Positions 1 through 8,597 of a stretch of DNA of 64,000 nucleotides are shown here, in pieces. The stretch is from assembly GCF_005154805.1 (NCBI RefSeq), contig NZ_CP039727.1, positions 4,523,501 through 4,587,500 of the forward strand. Direction: 5' to 3'. Position numbers and translations under genes: made by a program. The notes under the pieces were generated by a model. The model worked only from the letters and a program-made list of their open reading frames with translations. It had not been told where the DNA came from and did not search any database. The DNA comes from Bacillus sp. S3. GTDB taxonomy: Bacteria > Bacillota > Bacilli > Bacillales > Cytobacillaceae. Each line of letters begins with the position of its first letter. Position 1 is the first letter of the stretch.

Positions 1-133
1 AAGGATTGCTCGGAAATATTCGCAATCACCCGCATTGTAAATGGATTTCCTATTTATTGCGGCAGTATTTTGAGTTATAAAATTTGCTGTATTATTGGTC
101 ATTGTTAATTTTGTATTTATGTTGAGAGGATTG

Positions 134-170
134 AAAGGCAGAAAGCGATTATTTTTTACATTCTGCCTTT
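134..170 (-). terminator. Probable terminator of the oxidoreductase gene
   Basis: The inverted repeat AAAGGCAGAA / TTCTGCCTTT (10 bp, 17-nt loop) lies just past the stop codon of the minus-strand gene that ends at 189. The loop and the downstream flank are AT-rich, but there is no clean T-run, so termination is likely rather than certain. Confidence 0.5.
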
Positions 171-188
171 TGTGGTGCTTACAACGGA

Positions 189-776
189 TTAAAGGGCTAC
201 TTTTTTAAAGTAATGATAAACCTTCTCTAGTTTTTTTGTTTGTTTTCCTTTTGAACTTTCCATATGTCCAAATTCAAAAAACCTCACTTGTTTGATTCCT
301 ACAAATTGAAATAAGGCTTTCTTCATCAATATTTTATGCACATTATTCAACCAGAAAAGTGGATAGTTGGTTGGTCCCTTCATAGTGGATACACATACGA
401 CTGATTTTCCTTTCAAGCGGCCTTCGGGCAGAAGCCCCTTTTTGTCCTTGTAGGCAAAATTTGCAGCAAATAATTGATCAATGTATCCAAGCAGCATCGA
501 TGGATGTCTGCCCCACCAAATCGGATAAACAAAGACAATCTTGTCTGCCCAAGAAATTTGCTGTCGATATGTTACAAGATTAGGATCACGATACATATCA
601 CGTCTTCGTTTATGCTCATTAAAAACGAGAATCGGGTTGAAACCCTCTTCATACAAATCTAACACCTGTATTTCCTCGATATTTGAATTTTCTTGACTCC
701 CTTTTATGACCTTTTGTAAAAATGCGTAACATAAACTTTGATGATTAGGATGTGTGTAAATAACGAGAACTTTCAT
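189..776 (-). CDS. NAD(P)H-dependent oxidoreductase, flavodoxin-like fold
   Basis: This 195-residue protein has the layout of the Flavodoxin_2 (MdaB/KefF/YwrO) family of FMN or FAD quinone reductases. It begins with a beta strand and phosphate-loop region (MKVLVIYTHPNHQSLCYAFL), has the family's YPIWWGRHPSMLLGYIDQLF segment near residues 84-104 that lines the flavin site, and a GKSVVCVSTMKGP strand at about 123-135. Its length is normal for the family and it should be cytoplasmic, reducing quinones or other electrophiles with NAD(P)H. An AGAAGGGGC ribosome site precedes the ATG. It stands alone, with the pirin gene pointing away. The exact substrate cannot be told from sequence. Confidence 0.85.
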   Translation of the reverse strand: MKVLVIYTHPNHQSLCYAFLQKVIKGSQENSNIEEIQVLDLYEEGFNPILVFNEHKRRRDMYRDPNLVTYRQQISWADKIVFVYPIWWGRHPSMLLGYIDQLFAANFAYKDKKGLLPEGRLKGKSVVCVSTMKGPTNYPLFWLNNVHKILMKKALFQFVGIKQVRFFEFGHMESSKGKQTKKLEKVYHYFKKVAL

Positions 777-1276
777 ACTGCGCCCCTTCTACCTTAACTA
801 GATTGAATTCGTAGTCTTTTAAAAATGAAATTACTCCATTAAGGAGTAGTATCATCTGAGATTTGTGGATTTGAAAAACTAGACCACCCAGTGTCGTCCT
901 GTGAATGAACGATTGTCTACATGGAATAACTTTTTCCATTTTATTTTTGAACACCCAGACAAGCCCCTAGAATTTACTAATACCACTAAACTATAAAGAA
1001 AGTTTGTTAACCACATATTAAGAGGGCGTAAAGATTATTATGTTATTAGCTTTTATTTCCTTTATTTGTCTCTCGAACCATCTGAGAAATACCTTGCTGG
1101 TGCCTTTGGCTGGTGCCTGACACCAATTTCCACATTGACACTATGCAAGAATAAGTTATATAATTATCTTGAATTAAAGATATATATATTTAGATACTTG
1201 GATTCGAAGTATTTTTTTCCTATCATGGATAATGTTAAATTTTCTCAGTTCTTACTATAATAATAGGAGTGATCGT
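777..1276. other. Intergenic, no gene supported
   Basis: Open frames here (a 69-codon minus frame and a 64-codon plus frame) have no ribosome site and no recognisable residues. The only structure is the palindrome TGGTGCCTGACACCA at 1111-1125, a motif often seen in Bacillus intergenic DNA, probably the rest of a repeat. Confidence 0.5.
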
Positions 1277-1978
1277 ATGTTGCGGAAAATAGAAAGCAAG
1301 GACATGGGTGGCAGCAATCTTGGCTGGCTGAAGAGTAAGTTCCATTTCTCTTTTGCCGAGTACTATAATCCTAAAAATATTCACTTTGGTGTGTTACGTG
1401 TTATCAATGACGATCTTATTGAGGCCCATACAGGATTCGGCAGGCATCCACATCAAAATATGGAAATCATCTCGTATGTTGTCAACGGGCACCTTACACA
1501 TGAAGATAGTATGGGAAATTCCAATACCATTACCCGGGGACAGGTTCAGTATATGAGCGCCGGAACTGGTGTTTATCATAGTGAAATGAACAATGGAGAG
1601 GAGACAGCACGGTTATTACAAATCTGGATTGTGCCTGATCGAAACGGTCATACACCTAATTACGGAGATTATCGTTTTCATCCGGAGGACCGCCATAATC
1701 AATGGCTCCATATGGTGTCAAGTGTAGATGGTAATGCTCCGATCAAAATCAATCAGGACGCCAATATCTATTCATTAGAATTGGACAAAGACAAGGAAAT
1801 CAGCTTCCCTGTGAAAGCAGGAAGACAAGCTTATCTTGTTCAAATTGAAGGAAATTCAACGATTAATGACATCAGCTTAGACGCAAGAGATGCCATGGAA
1901 ATTGTTGAGGAAGAGATCAGATTGCACGCCAATGAAGCATCATATGTGTTAATCGTTGAGATGGAAAAACAATATTAA
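1277..1978 (+). CDS. Pirin family protein (bicupin)
   Basis: This 233-residue protein matches the pirin/YhhW family. The N-terminal cupin has the conserved GFGRHPHQNMEIISYVV segment (residues about 48-64), whose two histidines bind the active-site metal, followed by HEDSMGN and the QYMSAGTGVYHSE motif with the further histidine ligand. The C-terminal cupin (about 130-233) is degenerate, as in other pirins. Some pirins are quercetin 2,3-dioxygenases; the physiological role here is unknown. The open frame extends 15 codons upstream, but ATAGGAG at 1263-1269 is correctly spaced only for the ATG at 1277, and homologues begin at this MLRKIES-like start. It is a single-gene unit followed by a strong terminator. 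Confidence 0.88.
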   Translation: MLRKIESKDMGGSNLGWLKSKFHFSFAEYYNPKNIHFGVLRVINDDLIEAHTGFGRHPHQNMEIISYVVNGHLTHEDSMGNSNTITRGQVQYMSAGTGVYHSEMNNGEETARLLQIWIVPDRNGHTPNYGDYRFHPEDRHNQWLHMVSSVDGNAPIKINQDANIYSLELDKDKEISFPVKAGRQAYLVQIEGNSTINDISLDARDAMEIVEEEIRLHANEASYVLIVEMEKQY

Positions 1979-1992
1979 GAATCCAATTTCAT

Positions 1993-2036
1993 AAAAAACG
2001 GCTTGATTCAGGAATTCTAAACCAAGCCGTTTTTTC
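1993..2036. terminator. Bidirectional terminator between pirin and nucleotidase remnant
   Basis: AAAAAACGGCTTG / CAAGCCGTTTTTT forms a 13-bp stem with T-runs on both strands. It serves the pirin gene from the left and the nucleotidase remnant from the right. Confidence 0.85.
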
Positions 2037-2047
2037 GTGTATGAAAG

Positions 2048-2665
2048 TTATTGAGCTATTGCTAATGGTACTAATTGTTTAATCCGGTTTTCAGCTTTAT
2101 ATTCGAATGGTGTCGGAAGTGTTTTTACATAGTTTAAAGTCCCCTGTAAATCCTCAGGACCCACTTCCAAATCGGTTGCAAGATCTTGAATACCGTATTT
2201 TGCATTTCCGTACATATAGTTGTTTACTACAACCGTGTATTCTTTGTTCCTATCAATCCTCTGGCCATCTGGCAAGAAGATATCTACGACTTTGCCTGTA
2301 TTTCCATCCCATGTGTATTTAAAACCGGCAACATGGAAGTCGAGACGATATGATTTGGTTCCATCTGGTGCAGTAGATTCTGAAATTTGGTTATTTAACA
2401 CCGTTTCCAAATCTGCCCCGCTAAGTTTCACTTTATTTAATACATTACCAAAAGGCTGGATGTTGAAAAGGTCACCGAAGGTTACAAGGCCTTCATTAAG
2501 ATTGGCCGGGACACCGCCGCCATTCATCATGGCAAAATCGGCATTCATTTCGGCTTTCATTCCATCTGCAATCAAGTTGCCCAGTGCAAAATCACCTGTT
2601 GTAGCACTTGGGTATGCACTAACTAATGTTGTTTTAGACTCCCCAACTTTTTCGGCTTTAATGGA
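2048..2665 (-). pseudogene. 5'-nucleotidase / cyclic-nucleotide phosphodiesterase, C-terminal remnant
   Basis: The frame encodes only the C-terminal substrate-binding domain (5_nucleotid_C) of a UshA/YfkN-like surface nucleotidase. The domain signature GNLIADGMKAE followed by ADFAMMNGGG is present, and the domain runs to its natural end. An ATG at 2575 would start in the middle of this signature, while homologous sequence (ESKTTLVSAYPSATTGDFA) continues in frame upstream to a TAG at 2666-2668. No metallophosphatase domain, signal peptide or ribosome site lies further upstream. A deletion has therefore removed about two thirds of the gene, and the remainder is not expected to be functional. 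Confidence 0.8.
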
Positions 2666-2780
2666 CTATCTGCTAGTACTCTACCAAAATTATGTGTTAA
2701 TCAGGTAACGGCCTTGTAAAGTTAGAGTAAATGAGGGACGGGGATTTTTTCAAAAAGCGAACGAGGTTCCAGACAAAAAC

Positions 2781-2808
2781 AAAAAAGCAGAAAGAATTTT
2801 CTCTCTGC
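2781..2808 (-). terminator. Terminator of the TIR-like gene cluster
   Basis: On the minus strand, GCAGAGAGAA / TTCTTTCTGC folds into a hairpin with a two-base loop and is followed directly by TTTTTT. It lies 29 bp past the stop of the 56-residue gene, closing that transcript. Confidence 0.75.
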
Positions 2809-2836
2809 CCCACTTCCATATTATACTGTTTTTAAA

Positions 2837-3007
2837 CTAAGCCCGCTTTTTATACGGGTCTTCCCGATAGTCCGCTTTTCGTTTATAAATAACTTTTCCT
2901 GATTCTTCTTTCCCGTGAATGGAGGTAATAAGCGCTCTTACACCCTTAACAGTTTCTCCAAGTTTATACGATTTTTTGTCTACTTTTGATACCACTGCTC
3001 TATTCAT
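2837..3007 (-). CDS. Small basic protein of 56 residues, coupled to the TIR-like gene
   Basis: This short gene starts inside the end of the TIR-like gene: its ATG shares four bases (ATGA) with the upstream TGA stop. GGAGGTG lies 10 nt upstream of the ATG, so translation is probably coupled. The product begins MNRAVVSKVDKKSYKLGETV and ends EDPYKKRA. It is rich in Lys and Arg, has no membrane segment or cysteine, and reads like a small beta-rich domain. I do not recognise its family. A terminator follows at once, so it is the last gene of its transcript. Strict coupling suggests that it works with the TIR-like protein, for example as a partner or inhibitor; this is inference only. Confidence 0.7.
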   Translation of the reverse strand: MNRAVVSKVDKKSYKLGETVKGVRALITSIHGKEESGKVIYKRKADYREDPYKKRA

Positions 3008-4011
3008 AAAGATGCACCTCCAAAGATATTATTAATCGTGCTTAACAGGTTGTAATTAGCAAGAAAGATATGGTCAATCTCTTCTTGACTTAATGTCTTT
3101 CTTCCCGTTATTTCCACCGTCAAAACCAATTGGTTCCCTATAGGATAGCATAAAACATACGTATTATCAAAGGCTGTACTACTCTTTTGAAAAACCAGCT
3201 CGTTGCTTTGCAAAAAACAATCCATCACGATGATTCTATCTGATTTTCGCCTGTTTTCATTCACGTCAAACGGGTAAAACTTTCCTTGGCCATCGTTTCC
3301 GGCTACTTGTTTCAGACCTTCAATCCCCTCCGCTTGCCAAACCCCGATTCCTTCCACGTAATAAGAATAGGGCGCTTGATAAGCGTTCCTGACCGCTTCT
3401 TGGAGATATTCAAACTTCTTAGCCGGGTCTGCCAAGAGTCGTTTTGATAAGGTTCGGAGTATGCGAATGAGGGCATAGTCCTTGTCCATGTTTGCTTGTG
3501 CTTCAGCTAAACGCTTTGCCGGATCCTGAAAGACGCCCAACTCTCTAATTTTTCTTTTTATCGCCCTGCAAGCTAAATTTACAGCCGCATCGTGATTATG
3601 ATCTCCACGCATTTCATACCTTAATACGGTAAGTCCGTCTAAATCGGAAGGTAAACGAAAACCTTTGGCTTCCTCACTTTCAGGCGTGACACTGGGAATG
3701 ATATAAAATACTCGTCCTCTTCTTAACCTTCCCCAGAATAGCCCCATCTCAAACAGAGTATTGTCTCTTGTTGTAAATGTAATGGTACCTCGTATATTTA
3801 CAACATCATCCGGTGAGAATACAAATACAGCAAAATCATTTTCATCTAATTGTCGTTCAAGACTTTCCATATTATATTCGAGTGGGCGAAATGCACCTGC
3901 TGTCCAAGGGGTCACCTCAGCAACATGTGTAAGTGCTTCATGAATGGCATCAACATAGTCAGCGGATTCTCTGGCAGAACCAATAAATAATCTTGGCTTG
4001 ATTTGGGTCAT
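3004..4011 (-). CDS. TIR-like nucleotide-binding protein with C-terminal sensor-like domain
   Basis: Residues about 6-125 match the TIR-like domain of 'predicted nucleotide-binding proteins' (PF10137 type, as in CBASS/Pycsar TIR effectors). They include RLFIGSARES at the first strand, FAVFVFSPDD, and the family signature RDNTLFEMGLFWGRLRRGRV, where Glu88 is the expected NAD-cleaving residue. Residues about 190-335 form a separate alpha/beta domain with alternating strands (RIIVMDCFLQ, TYVLCYPIG, QLVLTVEITG) that looks GAF-like, a possible ligand sensor; this part is inferred. A known TIR effector role is NAD+ depletion on infection. GGAGGAGAA precedes the ATG. The gene sits 80 bp after a small membrane-protein gene on the same strand and overlaps the 56-residue gene. 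No cyclase, Argonaute or ThsA-type partner is present. Confidence 0.8.
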   Translation of the reverse strand: MTQIKPRLFIGSARESADYVDAIHEALTHVAEVTPWTAGAFRPLEYNMESLERQLDENDFAVFVFSPDDVVNIRGTITFTTRDNTLFEMGLFWGRLRRGRVFYIIPSVTPESEEAKGFRLPSDLDGLTVLRYEMRGDHNHDAAVNLACRAIKRKIRELGVFQDPAKRLAEAQANMDKDYALIRILRTLSKRLLADPAKKFEYLQEAVRNAYQAPYSYYVEGIGVWQAEGIEGLKQVAGNDGQGKFYPFDVNENRRKSDRIIVMDCFLQSNELVFQKSSTAFDNTYVLCYPIGNQLVLTVEITGRKTLSQEEIDHIFLANYNLLSTINNIFGGASL

Positions 4012-4053
4012 TTCTCCTCCAAAAAAGTGTTATTTCACAATGTATTTACTCTT

Positions 4054-4062
4054 ATTATATCA
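4054..4062 (-). promoter_or_regulatory. Extended -10 promoter of the TIR-like gene
   Basis: The minus strand reads TGATATAAT, an extended -10 element, in the 80-bp gap before the TIR-like gene. The -35 region is weak. The -10 overlaps an imperfect inverted repeat, ATATCCC-N6-GGGTGATAT, which could be an operator. The TIR-like gene may therefore have its own promoter in addition to read-through. Confidence 0.5.
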
Positions 4063-4091
4063 CCCTTATTTGGGATATTTAACCACAGAAA

Positions 4092-4505
4092 TCAATATTT
4101 ATAAACAAACCCCATTGTAATTACGATAATAACAATTATTGGAAGATAAAATAGGCCCAATGTATTAGATAGACAAATGCGCATCCATGAGCTTATTTCG
4201 GGGGCGAAAGGTTTCACATTCATGGAAAAATCGATAACCTCTCCTTCGGCTTTTTTTCTAACGTGATCATAAAGTTTTCTAAACATCTTTTCCTGCCAGA
4301 GAAAATAGCCATCTAAAAGCCAAAAGAAAATAGTCGGTATTAATGCAATGGAAATGAATCGATAGTCCATCTCTTGGATATTCGCAAAAACAAATAGTCC
4401 AGCAACAAGAGTAACTGTCCATCCCTTCAATAAAAAGGAATTTTGCCCCATTCGATTAATGACTCCCTGAATAAATTCAAGATGTTTTAGCTTATTTTCA
4501 TTCAT
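4092..4505 (-). CDS. Small membrane protein with three TM segments (RipA/SLATT-like appearance)
   Basis: The 137-residue product starts MNENKLKHLEFIQGVINRM, a soluble amphipathic helix, then has hydrophobic segments at about 24-43, 49-68 and 112-133, with a conserved-looking cytosolic loop between the second and third. The LEFIQ-x-VI-x-RM-x-x-NSF-x-x-KGW pattern resembles small bacterial membrane proteins annotated as RipA-family octameric proteins that often sit beside TIR or nucleotide-binding genes; I recall this from memory and could not check it. The open frame has an ATG 12 codons upstream, but GGGGG is placed correctly only for the ATG at 4505. Its position directly upstream of the TIR-like gene suggests a sensor-effector pair, with the membrane as target or anchor. 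Confidence 0.7.
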   Translation of the reverse strand: MNENKLKHLEFIQGVINRMGQNSFLLKGWTVTLVAGLFVFANIQEMDYRFISIALIPTIFFWLLDGYFLWQEKMFRKLYDHVRKKAEGEVIDFSMNVKPFAPEISSWMRICLSNTLGLFYLPIIVIIVITMGFVYKY

Positions 4506-4736
4506 ATTATACCCCCAAATGCTATTTATTATAGTATTCAAGTGAAAGCGAAGAATTCCTTTTTTATTATGTGGGGGCGAACGTAATTTTTGTAACTGAC
4601 GATGTTGTTATGGTGGACATTTTGAGGAAAGTGCGATATTGGATTCATTCTTGATAAAATTCTTGGGCCAAATGCATCCAATAGAGGGTAGTCCCCTTGG
4701 TCCTTCCCCTGGTCGCCCTTGGTCTCGCTACGTCTC

Positions 4737-6020
4737 TTAAGCGACTACTTCACGTTCATTTTTATAATTTTCGTATTGCTTTTCGATCATGATTTTTTTA
4801 AGAATTTGAACGACTTCCCAAACTTCCTTGTAGGACGTATATAGGGCTACTGGCGCTAGACGAATGATGTTAGGTGCTCGAAAATCCGGAATAATTCCAT
4901 TTTCCTTCAAAGCCTTACAAATTCGGGCTGCTTCGCTATGCTCTAAGCTCACATGCCCGCCGCGTCGTGCATCCTCTCTTGGCGTCCCAATGAAAAATCC
5001 CATATCGGCTAATTCATGCTCAATTAAATTTATTAAATATAGATTGATTTTAAGAGATTTGTTCCGGATATTTTCAATACCTGCTTCTGTAAAAATTTCT
5101 AACGAACCGATTAATGGTGCCATGCTTAGCACATGTGGTGTACCAATTTGGAATGCTCCAGCCGAAACTGCCGGTGTCAATGTGTGCTCCATATCGAATT
5201 GTTTCTCTTTCTTTGAACTAAACCAGCCGGCAAGACCGGGCATTTTTCCAAAATGCTTGCGGTTCACAAATAAACCGCCTACACCACCTGGCCCGCCGTT
5301 TAAATGTTTATAATTGCACCAAAACGCAAAATCTACATCCCAATCACTGAAGGAATGCGGAATCGAACCAACAGAGTGGCACCCGTCAAAGCCGATTAAA
5401 ATCCCCCGTTTATGTGCTTCATCCGTTAATCGTTTCATATCTAATATTTGGCCGCTCCGATAGAGAACTGTCGGTAAGACAATTAACGCAATCTCATCGG
5501 TCATCGCTTCGATCATATCATCCTCTTCTAAAAAACGGCCATCGCGGCTTTTCACGCGGATGAGATGTGTATCGGGATCATAGCCATGATTTCTAAGCTG
5601 GCTTTGCAGCGCATAAATATCGGAAGGAAACGTTAGTTCATCCGCTAAAATTTTGGTGCGCGTTCCTTCTGGTTTATAAAACGTTGCGACAAGCTGATGC
5701 AGATTAACAGTGGTAGAACCTGTTACGATGACTTCTTCAGCAGCAGCTCCTACTAACGGCGCCAGCTTTTCCCCGAGTTTTTCAGCCATAAAGAACCATG
5801 GATGATTCCCCATTGTCCAGCCATCTATCCCATATTGTTTCCAATCTTCCAAGGATTTTAAGAGAGCCCTTTCCGCCCTTTTCGAAAGAAGTCCTAATGA
5901 GTTCCCATCCATATAAATAGAACCTGGCTTTAAATAAAACTCTTCGCGAAAGCGTGAAAGAGTATCTTCTGTATCTAATTGTTTTGCGAACTCCAATGTT
6001 GGTAAGAAATTCGAAATCAT
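4737..6020 (-). CDS. kynU: Kynureninase
   Basis: This 427-residue PLP enzyme of the kynureninase family cleaves kynurenine to anthranilate and alanine (or 3-hydroxykynurenine to 3-hydroxyanthranilate) in the cytoplasm. Diagnostic stretches are [15 protein letters not shown] near residues 35-49, [28 protein letters not shown] with the PLP-binding Asp, and [16 protein letters not shown], in which Lys238 is the Schiff-base lysine. Length is normal and AAAGGAGAGG precedes the ATG. In many bacilli kynU is clustered with kynA and kynB; neither is present here, so the gene is solitary and may depend on kynurenine from outside or from genes elsewhere. The terminator is not obvious; GC-rich CCCTTGG repeats follow the stop. 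Confidence 0.93.
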   Translation of the reverse strand: MISNFLPTLEFAKQLDTEDTLSRFREEFYLKPGSIYMDGNSLGLLSKRAERALLKSLEDWKQYGIDGWTMGNHPWFFMAEKLGEKLAPLVGAAAEEVIVTGSTTVNLHQLVATFYKPEGTRTKILADELTFPSDIYALQSQLRNHGYDPDTHLIRVKSRDGRFLEEDDMIEAMTDEIALIVLPTVLYRSGQILDMKRLTDEAHKRGILIGFDGCHSVGSIPHSFSDWDVDFAFWCNYKHLNGGPGGVGGLFVNRKHFGKMPGLAGWFSSKKEKQFDMEHTLTPAVSAGAFQIGTPHVLSMAPLIGSLEIFTEAGIENIRNKSLKINLYLINLIEHELADMGFFIGTPREDARRGGHVSLEHSEAARICKALKENGIIPDFRAPNIIRLAPVALYTSYKEVWEVVQILKKIMIEKQYENYKNEREVVA

Positions 6021-6363
6021 TTGAATCCTCTCCTTTTCGGGATGAAATCCTTTACAAGCGAATCATAGCAAACAATATGACACGGTATCAATATTATATT
6101 TTTGAAAATTCGAATTATTAATACACCCACATTCTAATTTCTGCCTATCGCTTTCATTTTGGTAAAATACTTTTGGATAGGGGTTCGTGCTATTTTTCCA
6201 AAAACCACTTAGTGAAGCGGAGAAAGTGTGGTCCAATATTGAAACGGGATTCTTCCATTCTCGTTTTTTTATACAAAATATCCTGGGTTTCAAACAAGTA
6301 TCCAATCAAAAGGGGTTCTGATTCATAGAATAAAAAATAGATTAAATAAATGGAGGAGATTCT
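6021..6363. promoter_or_regulatory. Intergenic with possible SigK -10 before the amidase gene
   Basis: No gene is supported in these 340 bp, which hold the divergent promoters of kynU and the amidase gene. CATAGAATA at 6324-6332 fits the sporulation SigK -10 consensus CATANNNTA, about 30 bp before the amidase start, which would agree with a CwlC-like role. A matching -35 AC element at the right distance is not clear. Confidence 0.35.
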
Positions 6364-7737
6364 ATGAAACTTTATTTAGATCCCGGCCATGGCGGCACGG
6401 ATCCCGGAGCCTCCGGCAATGGTCTAAATGAAAAAGATCTTACATTAGATATTGCATTGAAAATCAATTCCCTTTTGAATCAACGATATGAAAATATTGA
6501 GGTAAAAATGAGCCGGACAGGTGATACGACTATGAGCTTAAGTCAGCGGACAAATGAGGCAAATGCGTGGGGTGCTGATTATTTTATGGCGATTCATATT
6601 AACGCCGGAGGAGGAACAGGCTATGAGGATTATATTTACAGCTGCTTATCTGATTCTTCCGCCACCGCAACCTATCGGTCCATCATTCATGCGGAAGTCA
6701 TAAAAACCAATCAGCTGCAAGATCGCGGGATGAAAAAAGCGAATTTTCATGTTCTGCGCGAATCCGCTATGCCTGCCATCCTATCGGAAAACGGTTTTAT
6801 CGACCGGGCGGAGGATGCTGCCTTGATGAAACAAGCTTCATGGCAGCAGCGTGTAGCGGAAGGACATGTAAACGGGCTTGTCAAGGCATTTAACCTTAAA
6901 CCGAAAGTGGCGGCACCCGCTCCCGGTATCCTTTACAAAGTATACGCAGGATCGTTTCAATCAAGACAAAATGCAGACGATTGTGTCGTTTTATTAAACT
7001 CAAAAGGGATCGACTCATTTGTCGTTTCGACCAACATCTCTGGTGTGACTTGGTACAGTGTTCAAGTTGGCGCCTTTGCAAATCGCGAAAGTACTGAGAA
7101 AAGGCTGGCTGACCTGAAAAATGCGGGCTTTCCCGATGCTTTTATCTCGGCTGAAAACACAGGTGAGGACGGCATTTCACTGGGCGGAAAAGACAACGCA
7201 CCGCCAGCCACTGCCCCATCTGGATTATCCATTTTAGGTCCAACCCTCCTTTCCCCTGAACAGATGCGCCGCTTTGTGAAAAAAGTCAATCCGAACGCAG
7301 TAGATGTAGCAAACTACTATCTCACCTTTGGAGAGTATTATGGCATTAGAGGTGATGTCGCTTTTGCACAAGCAATCCATGAAACAGACTATTTCCGTTT
7401 TACCGGAATCGTTAATCCAGAGCAAAATAATTTTGCCGGAGTAGGTGCAACAGGCCAGAGTGTTTCAGGAGCCAGCTTTCATACACCTGAGGAAGGAGTC
7501 CTCGCCCACCTTCAGCATTTATATGCTTACGCCGCAACAGGTCCGCTGCCGGAAAAATATCCTTTAGCTGACCCCCGCTTTCATCTCGTAACAAGAGGAT
7601 CTGCACCAACCTGGATCGCCTTAAACGGAAAATGGGCCGTTCCAGGCAGCAATTATGGTCAATCCATCCTGGATCTTTATGGAAGAATGATTGACACTGC
7701 TGTTCAAAATCTCCAGGACATTCGGAAAAATATTTAA
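6364..7737 (+). CDS. N-acetylmuramoyl-L-alanine amidase with SPOR and glucosaminidase domains
   Basis: Three parts are visible in 457 residues. Residues 1-180 are an Amidase_3 domain: LDPGHGG gives the first zinc His, AIHINAG a further His, and ILSENGFI the catalytic Glu. Residues about 188-260 are a SPOR domain (LYKVYAGSFQSRQNAD ... YSVQVGAFANRESTEKRL) that binds denuded glycan. Residues about 290-457 are a glucosaminidase-like domain with the predicted catalytic Glu in FAQAIHETDYF. The protein would cut both the stem peptide and the sugar backbone of peptidoglycan. There is no signal peptide, as in CwlC, which is released by mother-cell lysis; the missing signal and the SigK-like box hint at sporulation use. 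GGAGGAG is 6 bp before the ATG. Confidence 0.9.
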   Translation: MKLYLDPGHGGTDPGASGNGLNEKDLTLDIALKINSLLNQRYENIEVKMSRTGDTTMSLSQRTNEANAWGADYFMAIHINAGGGTGYEDYIYSCLSDSSATATYRSIIHAEVIKTNQLQDRGMKKANFHVLRESAMPAILSENGFIDRAEDAALMKQASWQQRVAEGHVNGLVKAFNLKPKVAAPAPGILYKVYAGSFQSRQNADDCVVLLNSKGIDSFVVSTNISGVTWYSVQVGAFANRESTEKRLADLKNAGFPDAFISAENTGEDGISLGGKDNAPPATAPSGLSILGPTLLSPEQMRRFVKKVNPNAVDVANYYLTFGEYYGIRGDVAFAQAIHETDYFRFTGIVNPEQNNFAGVGATGQSVSGASFHTPEEGVLAHLQHLYAYAATGPLPEKYPLADPRFHLVTRGSAPTWIALNGKWAVPGSNYGQSILDLYGRMIDTAVQNLQDIRKNI

Positions 7738-7768
7738 AAAGAAGCAAGGGAACCGGTCCCCCTGCTTC
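7736..7768 (-). terminator. Terminator of the ECF transporter operon
   Basis: On the minus strand GAAGCAGGGGG / TCCCTTGCTTC forms a hairpin around ACCGGT and is followed by TTTTT. The stem includes the stop codon of the T-component gene. It also lies just after the convergent amidase gene but has no T-run on the plus strand. Confidence 0.75.
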
Positions 7769-8597
7769 AAAAAGGATTATAAAACCGATTGCCGTCATGA
7801 AAGGTCACTATTAACGATACCACTAGCATAACAACAAAAAAGCTGATTGTAATGATGTCGATCGTTTGAAAGGGGCGCGACCTGTACCAGGTGCGCTTTT
7901 TGTTTTTTCCAAAACCGCGCAGCTCCATTGCATTGCTAATGATCTCAATCTTATCGAGACTGGACAGGATGAGCGGGATAATGATCGATGCGGCATTCTT
8001 GATCCGCTTCGGCAGCTTTTCTTTGCGCGACATATCAATCCCGCGGGCTTGCTGGGAGAGCGAGATCGTCCGAAAATCGCGTTGAACATCGGGAATGTAG
8101 CGCAGCGCCAGCGCGACAGCGTACGAAATGCGGTAGCTGATCCCAATCCGGTTTAATGATGCGGCAAATTCACTCGGATTAGTTGTGACGATAAACAGCA
8201 GCGCCGCCGGAATGACTGTGAAATACTTTAGGGTCACATTAAATTGATAGAACAGCTGCTCAAGCGTCAGCGAATAGCGCCCGCTATCAAGATCAAGCAG
8301 TATATGGCTTGTCCCATAAATTGCCACACCTTCTTGCGGCGAAAAAGCATAGATTGCAAGATTATTAATGAGCAAAAAAAACAAAATAAATAGCAGGACA
8401 AAGGCTACTTCCTTCAACCTAACCTTCGAAACGATAAACACATAGATACTAAATAAGAAAAGAAAAAGCAACACGCGCGTATCATACGTCAGCATCGCGA
8501 TGGACGACCAAATCATAAAGCACACCAGCTTGGTGACACCCGTCAGCCGATGGACCGGCGATTCACGCTCTATATAGGAAAGCATTTCTACTGCCAC
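7767..8597 (-). CDS. ecfT: ECF transporter transmembrane component (T component)
   Basis: This 276-residue integral membrane protein is the energy-coupling T component that links the S protein to the ATPases. It has several hydrophobic segments in the N-terminal half, and the family's cytoplasmic coupling-helix motifs with Ala-Arg-Gly are visible as LSQQARGIDMS and AMELRGFGKNKKRT. The frame overlaps the end of the ATPase gene by 10 bp; GAGGTGAG is well spaced for the GTG start at 8597, although the internal ATG at 8585 would give the more usual MLSYIERESP start. It is the last gene of the T-box-led operon. SEED calls this type MtsC, methionine-regulated. Confidence 0.9.
   Translation of the reverse strand: MAVEMLSYIERESPVHRLTGVTKLVCFMIWSSIAMLTYDTRVLLFLFLFSIYVFIVSKVRLKEVAFVLLFILFFLLINNLAIYAFSPQEGVAIYGTSHILLDLDSGRYSLTLEQLFYQFNVTLKYFTVIPAALLFIVTTNPSEFAASLNRIGISYRISYAVALALRYIPDVQRDFRTISLSQQARGIDMSRKEKLPKRIKNAASIIIPLILSSLDKIEIISNAMELRGFGKNKKRTWYRSRPFQTIDIITISFFVVMLVVSLIVTFHDGNRFYNPF

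Noticed and set aside
745..954. 69-codon minus-strand frame upstream of the oxidoreductase
   Set aside because: No ribosome site, overlaps the start of a real gene and has no protein-like conservation pattern.
7812..8156. Overlapping frames on both strands within the T-component gene
   Set aside because: They arise from the higher GC of this segment and have no start signals.
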